DNA of 14,148 nt, taken from assembly GCA_036252795.1 (NCBI GenBank), contig DASYHY010000101.1, positions 1 through 14,148 of the forward strand, read 5' to 3'. Both the position numbers and the translations under genes were made by a program. Positions 10,606 through 14,148 of the stretch are shown piece by piece. This DNA is from Aurantimonas sp036252795. Its GTDB lineage: Bacteria; Pseudomonadota; Alphaproteobacteria; Rhizobiales; Rhizobiaceae. Below the pieces are notes generated by a model. The model was not told where the DNA came from. It made no database searches and saw only the letters and a list, made by a program, of their open reading frames with translations. Positions within the stretch are counted from its first letter, which is position 1. Every line of letters starts with the position of its first letter.

Positions 10606-10641
10606 GTTGCCGCATCGCGACGCGCGGCAGGTTCAATGAGC

Positions 10642-10651
10642 CGGCTAGCCG
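10642..10651 (-). promoter_or_regulatory. Palindrome CGGCTAGCCG at the presumed pgi transcription start
   Basis: This perfect ten-base palindrome lies just downstream of the candidate -10 element, about where transcription would begin. It could be an operator for a dimeric repressor, but I do not recognise a regulator family from it. CTAG is generally rare in many bacterial genomes, which makes the core slightly notable. Chance remains possible. Confidence 0.3.
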
Positions 10652-10654
10652 ACC

Positions 10655-10683
10655 CCTTTAGGCCGGTTCGCGCAGCGTGGCAA
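10655..10683 (-). promoter_or_regulatory. Candidate housekeeping promoter for pgi-glgPCA-pgm-glgX
   Basis: On the minus strand TTGCCA (10678-10683) matches the -35 consensus at five of six positions. Exactly 17 bases later comes TAAAGG (10655-10660), a weak -10 with three of six matches. Position and spacing fit a sigma-70 type promoter with a leader of about 55 bases before pgi. The poor -10 keeps confidence low. Confidence 0.35.
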
Positions 10684-10745
10684 ACGCCCGGCGCAAAATG
10701 ATGATGACAAATCATGCAGATTGACGGAATGCCCGAATCTTCACC

Positions 10746-10781
10746 CGAGAGGGGGAGGGTGCCTGCACCGCTCCCCTCTCG
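10746..10781 (-). terminator. Strong hairpin after the aldehyde dehydrogenase gene, terminator-like
   Basis: The arms CGAGAGGGG and CCCCTCTCG form nine continuous base pairs. Beyond two single-base bulges the stem continues with AG/CT and GGTG/CACC, closing a four-base loop (10762-10765). It begins eight bases past the stop codon of the dehydrogenase gene. No T run follows on either strand, so it is either a terminator of the U-less kind or an mRNA 3' stabiliser. It separates the dehydrogenase from the glycogen cluster. Confidence 0.65.
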
Positions 10782-10789
10782 CCGCCGCG

Positions 10790-12151
10790 TCATTCGATCG
10801 TGACCGTCTTGATGTTCATGAAGGCGTGCATGCCCTCGCCGGAGAGTTCGCGGCCATAGCCGGAGCGCTTCACCCCGCCGAAGGGCAGGCGGGGGTCCGA
10901 GGCGGTCATGCGGTTAAAATTGGTGGCGCCCTGGTCGAGCCCGCGCACGAAATGCTGCTGCTCCGCCGGCTCGTTCGTCCAGACCGATCCGCCGAGACCG
11001 AAGTCGGAATCGTTGGCCAGCGCGATCGCCTCGTCGGCGGTGCGGACCTTGAAGAAGATCGCGCAGGGACCGAACAGCTCCTCGCGATAGGCCGGCGCGG
11101 CTTCCGGCACGTCCGCGATGATCGACGGCTGGAAGAAGTAGCCGGGACCCTCGGGGGCGCTGCCTCCGGTGACCAGCTTCGCCCCGGCCTTGACGGAGCG
11201 CGAGATCTGGCCGTCCAGATCGTCGACGCTGGAGCGCTGGGCCAGCGGGCCCATGCCGGTCTGCGCATCCATCGGATCGCCGAGCCGGATCGCCTCGACC
11301 TTCTCCCGGTATCGGCCGAGATAATCGTCGTAGACGTCCTCGTGGACGATGAACCGCTTGGCGGCGATGCAGCTCTGGCCGTTGTTCTGCATGCGCGCGG
11401 TGACGCCCACCTCGGCCGCCTTCTTGAGGTCGGCGGAAGGCATGACGATGAACGGGTCGGAGCCGCCGAGCTCGAGCACCGTCGGCTTCAGCTCGGAGCC
11501 CGCGACGGCGGCGACGGCCGAACCGGCGCCTTCGCTGCCGGTGAGCGTGGCCGCGCGGATGCGCCGGTCACGCAGGATGCCCTCGACGCGCTTCGAGGAG
11601 ACCAGCAGCGTCTGGAAGACGCCCTGCGGCGCGTCCGCTTCGAGCAGGAGTTCCTCGATCTTCATCGCGCAGAGGCTGACGTTGGAGGCGTGCTTCAGGA
11701 TGCTGACATTGCCCGCCATGATCGCCGGCGCGGCGAAGCGCAGGACCTGCCAGAAGGGGAAGTTCCAGGGCATCACCGCCAGGATGGGGCCCATCGGCAG
11801 ATAAGCGACGTAGTTCTGCTTCGCCGGGCCGTCGCGATGGTCGTCCGCGAGCAGCCGCTCGCCGTGGTCGGCATAGTACCGGCAGCCGACGGCGCATTTC
11901 TCGACTTCGGCGACCGCTTCCTTCAGGCGCTTGCCCATTTCCAGCGTCGCCAGCCTGCCCAACTCGTCTTTCTTGGCCTCGAGCAGGTCCGCGACGCGGT
12001 GCAGCAACTCCGAGCGGCGACTGAAGGGCGAGCGCCGCCAGTCGGCAAAGGCCGCCTCGGCGTTGGCCAGCGCACGCTCGACGTCGCTGTCGCTGTGCTC
12101 GGCCAGTTCCTCGATCGTTTCCCCGGTGGCCGGATTGATGCTCGTCGGCAT
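10790..12151 (-). CDS. NAD(P)-dependent aldehyde dehydrogenase, succinate-semialdehyde dehydrogenase (Sad/YneI-like)
   Basis: This enzyme oxidises an aldehyde, probably succinate semialdehyde, to the acid with NAD(P)+. The 453 residues cover the complete aldehyde dehydrogenase fold. The N-terminus SINPATGETIEEL and the blocks MPWNFPFWQVLRFAAPAI (127-144, with Asn130), LKHASNVSLCA (152-162), VLELGGSDPFIV (225-236, general base Glu227), NNGQSCIAAKRFI (256-268, catalytic Cys261), EELFGPCA (357-364) and LPFGGVKRSGYGREL (422-436) resemble the E. coli Sad/YneI subgroup from memory more than GabD. The ATG at 12151 has AGGAG six bases upstream. It appears to be a single-gene unit: 161 bp separate it from the tamB-like gene and a strong hairpin follows it. 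The exact substrate and cofactor cannot be read from sequence. No 4-aminobutyrate aminotransferase or other pathway partner lies beside it, so I leave the symbol blank. Confidence 0.9.
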   Translation of the reverse strand: MPTSINPATGETIEELAEHSDSDVERALANAEAAFADWRRSPFSRRSELLHRVADLLEAKKDELGRLATLEMGKRLKEAVAEVEKCAVGCRYYADHGERLLADDHRDGPAKQNYVAYLPMGPILAVMPWNFPFWQVLRFAAPAIMAGNVSILKHASNVSLCAMKIEELLLEADAPQGVFQTLLVSSKRVEGILRDRRIRAATLTGSEGAGSAVAAVAGSELKPTVLELGGSDPFIVMPSADLKKAAEVGVTARMQNNGQSCIAAKRFIVHEDVYDDYLGRYREKVEAIRLGDPMDAQTGMGPLAQRSSVDDLDGQISRSVKAGAKLVTGGSAPEGPGYFFQPSIIADVPEAAPAYREELFGPCAIFFKVRTADEAIALANDSDFGLGGSVWTNEPAEQQHFVRGLDQGATNFNRMTASDPRLPFGGVKRSGYGRELSGEGMHAFMNIKTVTIE

Positions 12152-12312
12152 GGGATGCTCCTGTTTTCAGCGATTCGCGGTGCGGGCACGATAGCGCAGG
12201 TCCGCGCGTCAGATAGGCTGCCGGCGGCAAATCGGAAGGGAAGTGACGCTGCGGTGCGGCGGGCCGACGGGCCGAGCCTCGGTGGGCGGCGGTCGATAGG
12301 CGGCGAGGGGAG
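12152..12312 (-). other. Intergenic region between tamB-like gene and aldehyde dehydrogenase
   Basis: This stretch of 161 bp has no readable gene. The only clear signal is the AGGAG ribosome-binding site of the dehydrogenase (12158-12162). I see no strong terminator after the tamB-like gene, only short GC inverted repeats such as CCGAGGCTCGG, and no convincing promoter with both elements at proper spacing. Confidence 0.5.
12158..12162 (-). promoter_or_regulatory. Ribosome-binding site of the aldehyde dehydrogenase gene
   Basis: AGGAG on the minus strand lies six bases before the ATG at 12151 and fixes the start, giving the family-typical N-terminus MPTSINPATGE. Confidence 0.75.
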
Positions 12313-14148
12313 CTAGAACTCGCCCTCGTAGAAGACCCCGACCTCGCCGCCGCCCTCGGCGTCCACGGCGCCGCGGGCCTTCAGGCCGGCGCCGAGATCG
12401 AGGTCGATGGACACCCGGCCGGTCGAGTCGACGCCGAGATAGGTGTTCTCGTTGAGGTAGCGTCCGACGCCGACGGCGGTCTGGCCGTCCGCCGTGGTAC
12501 GGATGTCGAGATCGTCGACCCCGAGCTGGGCGCGCAGGTTCTCGAGCAGGCCGGTGGAGCCGCCGACGCCGGCCAGAGACGCTGCGGCCTCGGCAAGCTG
12601 GGCGATCTGCAGCGGCGAGAGGTTGGACGTCCCCTGGCCGAAGATCAGCCGGGCCAGGACCTCGTCCTGCGGCAGCGCCGGGGTCGAGGAGAAGGTGAAG
12701 CTCGGGTCGTTCGCCGGCCCGGTGACGGCGACATAGACGGTGGCGTCGCCGGTTTCGGACCGGGCCAGAAGGTCGAGCGTCGGAACGAGCGCACCGGTGA
12801 AGGACAGCCGGCCGCGATCGAAATCGAGGCGCCTGCCGAGAATGATGAACCGGCCGCGCTGCAGTTCGAAGCCGCCGACGATGCTGGGCGAAGCCGAAGG
12901 ACCGGTGATGTCGATCGTGCCGCCGAGTTCGACGTCCAGGCCGCGCCCGCGCACGAATACCCGGCTCGGCGCATTGAGAGTCAGGTCGAGGGCGATGCCG
13001 CCGCCTGGATTCGCACCCGCATTGCGGTCCGGATTGATCTCGTCCTGCTGCTCGTAGACGGCCGGTGCCGCGTTGCGGTGCTCGACATTGATCTGGGCAA
13101 GCGAACTCGGCAGGTTCTCCGGCACCAGGATGTTGATTTCCTCGGCATTGATCTCGCCCGCGAGCAGCGGCTGTCCTAGGAGGGGGCCGGTCAGCGTCAG
13201 GTCTGCGCCGAGCTGGGCCGCGATCAGCTCGCCATCATTGTAGCGCCCGTCGACCAGCCGGATGTCGAGATCCGCCGGCAGGTCGCCATCGAGCCCCACT
13301 GTGCCGTCAATCGTCAAGCTGCCGCCGGAGGACAGCTGTGCGGTGAAGCTTTCGATGCTGGCGCTCTGCCCGTTCAGGGCGATGGTCGTGGTGATGTCGT
13401 CCAGCGCGATGTTGTAGTTGGCGTCGACCAGCCGCGCACCGGAGGTCGAAACCGAGCCCACGACATTGGGCTGCGAGATCGGCCCGGTCACCCGTGCATC
13501 CACCGCCACAGTCCCCTCGATCGAGCGGCCTCCTTCGGCGAGTATCCGGTTGGCGGCCGAGAGCGGGGCCGTGCCGTCCAGGGCGATGTCCAGCGTGGGT
13601 GTGCCGGAAAGATTCACTGCGCCGTTCGCCGTGAGCTGGATTCCTTCGGCACCGGTCACCGTGGTTTCGGTGGTGACGCGGTCGCCGCTGTATTGGCCCG
13701 TCGTGTCGATCGACAGCGCACCGACGCCGGCGTCGCGGGTCTGCTGCACGGAAACGCCCGTCGCGGAGATGTCGTAGGTCACCGACGGAGCGCTGGGCGA
13801 GCCTGTGGCGCGGACGGTGCCGTTGATCGTTCCTTGCGGCGCAAGACCGCTCACGGCTGAGCCGGCGATCGAGGCGGGCAGGTCATTGATCTCGGCGGTC
13901 AGGTCCAGCGCGTTCGGGCCGGCGGTTCCGCTGACGTCGATCGTGCCGCCGCCGACCGAGACATTGGCTTCGCCGAGGCTGAGCTGGCCGCCGGCATAGC
14001 GTCCCTGCGCCGTGCCGTCGATCGCGGGCGCGCCGGCGGCGCGGCCCTGTGCGACGGAGACATCGGAAAGATCGATGTCGAAGCGGGCGTCGGGGTTCGA
14101 AAGCGAACCCTCGGCGCTGGCAGTTCCGGACACCGTCCCTTGCGCCCC
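12313..14148 (-). CDS. tamB: Translocation and assembly module protein TamB (C-terminal part; 5' end outside window)
   Basis: TamB proteins are very large, anchored in the inner membrane, and span the periplasm as a long beta-structured groove. They work with TamA or BamA-like proteins in outer-membrane protein insertion and probably lipid transport. The visible 611 residues are the C-terminal part. The first two-thirds are low-complexity, Gly/Thr/Ser/Asp-rich beta repeats (GTVSGTA, GTINGTV, EGTVAVDARVTGP). The conserved TamB/DUF490 C-terminal domain follows: GGFELQRGRFIILGRRLDFDRG (425-446), LPQDEVLARLIFGQGTSNLSPLQ (492-514), and a final GVGRYLNENTYLGVDS plus terminal Phe. A terminal aromatic residue is usual for this family. 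A GTG at 14133 could be misread as a start, but the frame continues to the right edge with the same repeat type (GAQGTVSGTA), so the true start lies outside. A tamA gene would be expected upstream, beyond the window. Confidence 0.9.
   Translation of the reverse strand, partial: GAQGTVSGTASAEGSLSNPDARFDIDLSDVSVAQGRAAGAPAIDGTAQGRYAGGQLSLGEANVSVGGGTIDVSGTAGPNALDLTAEINDLPASIAGSAVSGLAPQGTINGTVRATGSPSAPSVTYDISATGVSVQQTRDAGVGALSIDTTGQYSGDRVTTETTVTGAEGIQLTANGAVNLSGTPTLDIALDGTAPLSAANRILAEGGRSIEGTVAVDARVTGPISQPNVVGSVSTSGARLVDANYNIALDDITTTIALNGQSASIESFTAQLSSGGSLTIDGTVGLDGDLPADLDIRLVDGRYNDGELIAAQLGADLTLTGPLLGQPLLAGEINAEEINILVPENLPSSLAQINVEHRNAAPAVYEQQDEINPDRNAGANPGGGIALDLTLNAPSRVFVRGRGLDVELGGTIDITGPSASPSIVGGFELQRGRFIILGRRLDFDRGRLSFTGALVPTLDLLARSETGDATVYVAVTGPANDPSFTFSSTPALPQDEVLARLIFGQGTSNLSPLQIAQLAEAAASLAGVGGSTGLLENLRAQLGVDDLDIRTTADGQTAVGVGRYLNENTYLGVDSTGRVSIDLDLGAGLKARGAVDAEGGGEVGVFYEGEF
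12925..14148 (-). repeat. Beta-repeat region within the TamB-like protein, spacing about 102-105 residues
   Basis: Aligned by eye, GAQGTVSGTA at the window edge, APQGTINGTV about 102 residues later and RSIEGTVAVD about 105 residues after that start similar blocks of the form GTx-GTx followed by a GSxSxPxxxxD or GPISQPN segment. This is a protein-level repeat and not a DNA-level duplication. It fits the repeating beta groove of TamB/AsmA-like proteins. Confidence 0.5.

Larger units (their letters stand above)
10594..10789 (-). other. Intergenic region between aldehyde dehydrogenase and pgi: terminator and promoter area
   Basis: No gene is readable here. In the direction of transcription it holds the hairpin after the dehydrogenase gene, a short AT-richer patch with ATGAT/ATCAT arms spaced by five bases (10701-10715), a candidate promoter, a ten-base palindrome, and the pgi ribosome-binding site AGGAG (10601-10605). 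It is the natural start point for transcription of the glycogen cluster. Confidence 0.6.

Noticed and set aside
12152..12312. CTATCT and CTATCG as -10 elements of a promoter for the aldehyde dehydrogenase
   Set aside because: No acceptable -35 hexamer lies 16-18 bases upstream of either.
12313..14133. A complete 606-residue TamB-like gene starting with GTG at 14133
   Set aside because: The frame stays open to the right edge with the same repeat type and there is no ribosome-binding site before this GTG, so the gene is partial.

Overview
The window is GC-rich chromosomal DNA, and every gene I can support lies on the minus strand. The layout resembles the glycogen region of an alphaproteobacterium of the order Hyphomicrobiales (Rhizobiales). 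GlgC, GlgA and Pgm carry all the expected family motifs, and glgC-glgA-pgm is the Agrobacterium/Rhizobium/Brucella gene order. The family and genus cannot be fixed from sequence reading alone.

In the direction of transcription (right to left) the window holds three units. (1) The C-terminal 611 residues of a TamB-like outer-membrane biogenesis protein (12313-14148), cut by the right edge. (2) An aldehyde dehydrogenase of the Sad/YneI succinate-semialdehyde type (10790-12151), followed by a strong hairpin that probably ends its transcript (10746-10781). (3) A compact glycogen cluster that starts after a 196-bp gap: pgi (8953-10593), glgP (6452-8953), glgC (5001-6272), glgA (3559-5001), pgm (1921-3549) and glgX (1-1904, cut by the left edge). 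Spacing inside the cluster is tight. The pgi/glgP and glgC/glgA junctions are TGATG overlaps, and glgA/pgm and pgm/glgX are 9 and 16 bp apart. The only sizeable internal gap is 179 bp between glgP and glgC.

Together the cluster covers both directions between fructose-6-phosphate and storage glucan. Pgi makes glucose-6-P from fructose-6-P, Pgm makes glucose-1-P, GlgC makes ADP-glucose and GlgA extends the chain. GlgP releases glucose-1-P from chain ends and GlgX debranches. The branching enzyme GlgB is missing from its usual place between glgP and glgC. That gap instead holds a non-coding stretch with several potential stem-loops and a short repeat of the glgC start region.

I found no RNA genes, mobile elements, CRISPR arrays or phage genes, and no clearly new biological system. 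The observations most worth a second look are the glgB-less cluster, the structured glgP-glgC gap with possible control of glgC translation, and the linkage of pgi to glgP. The many long plus-strand open frames are antisense shadows of the real genes.
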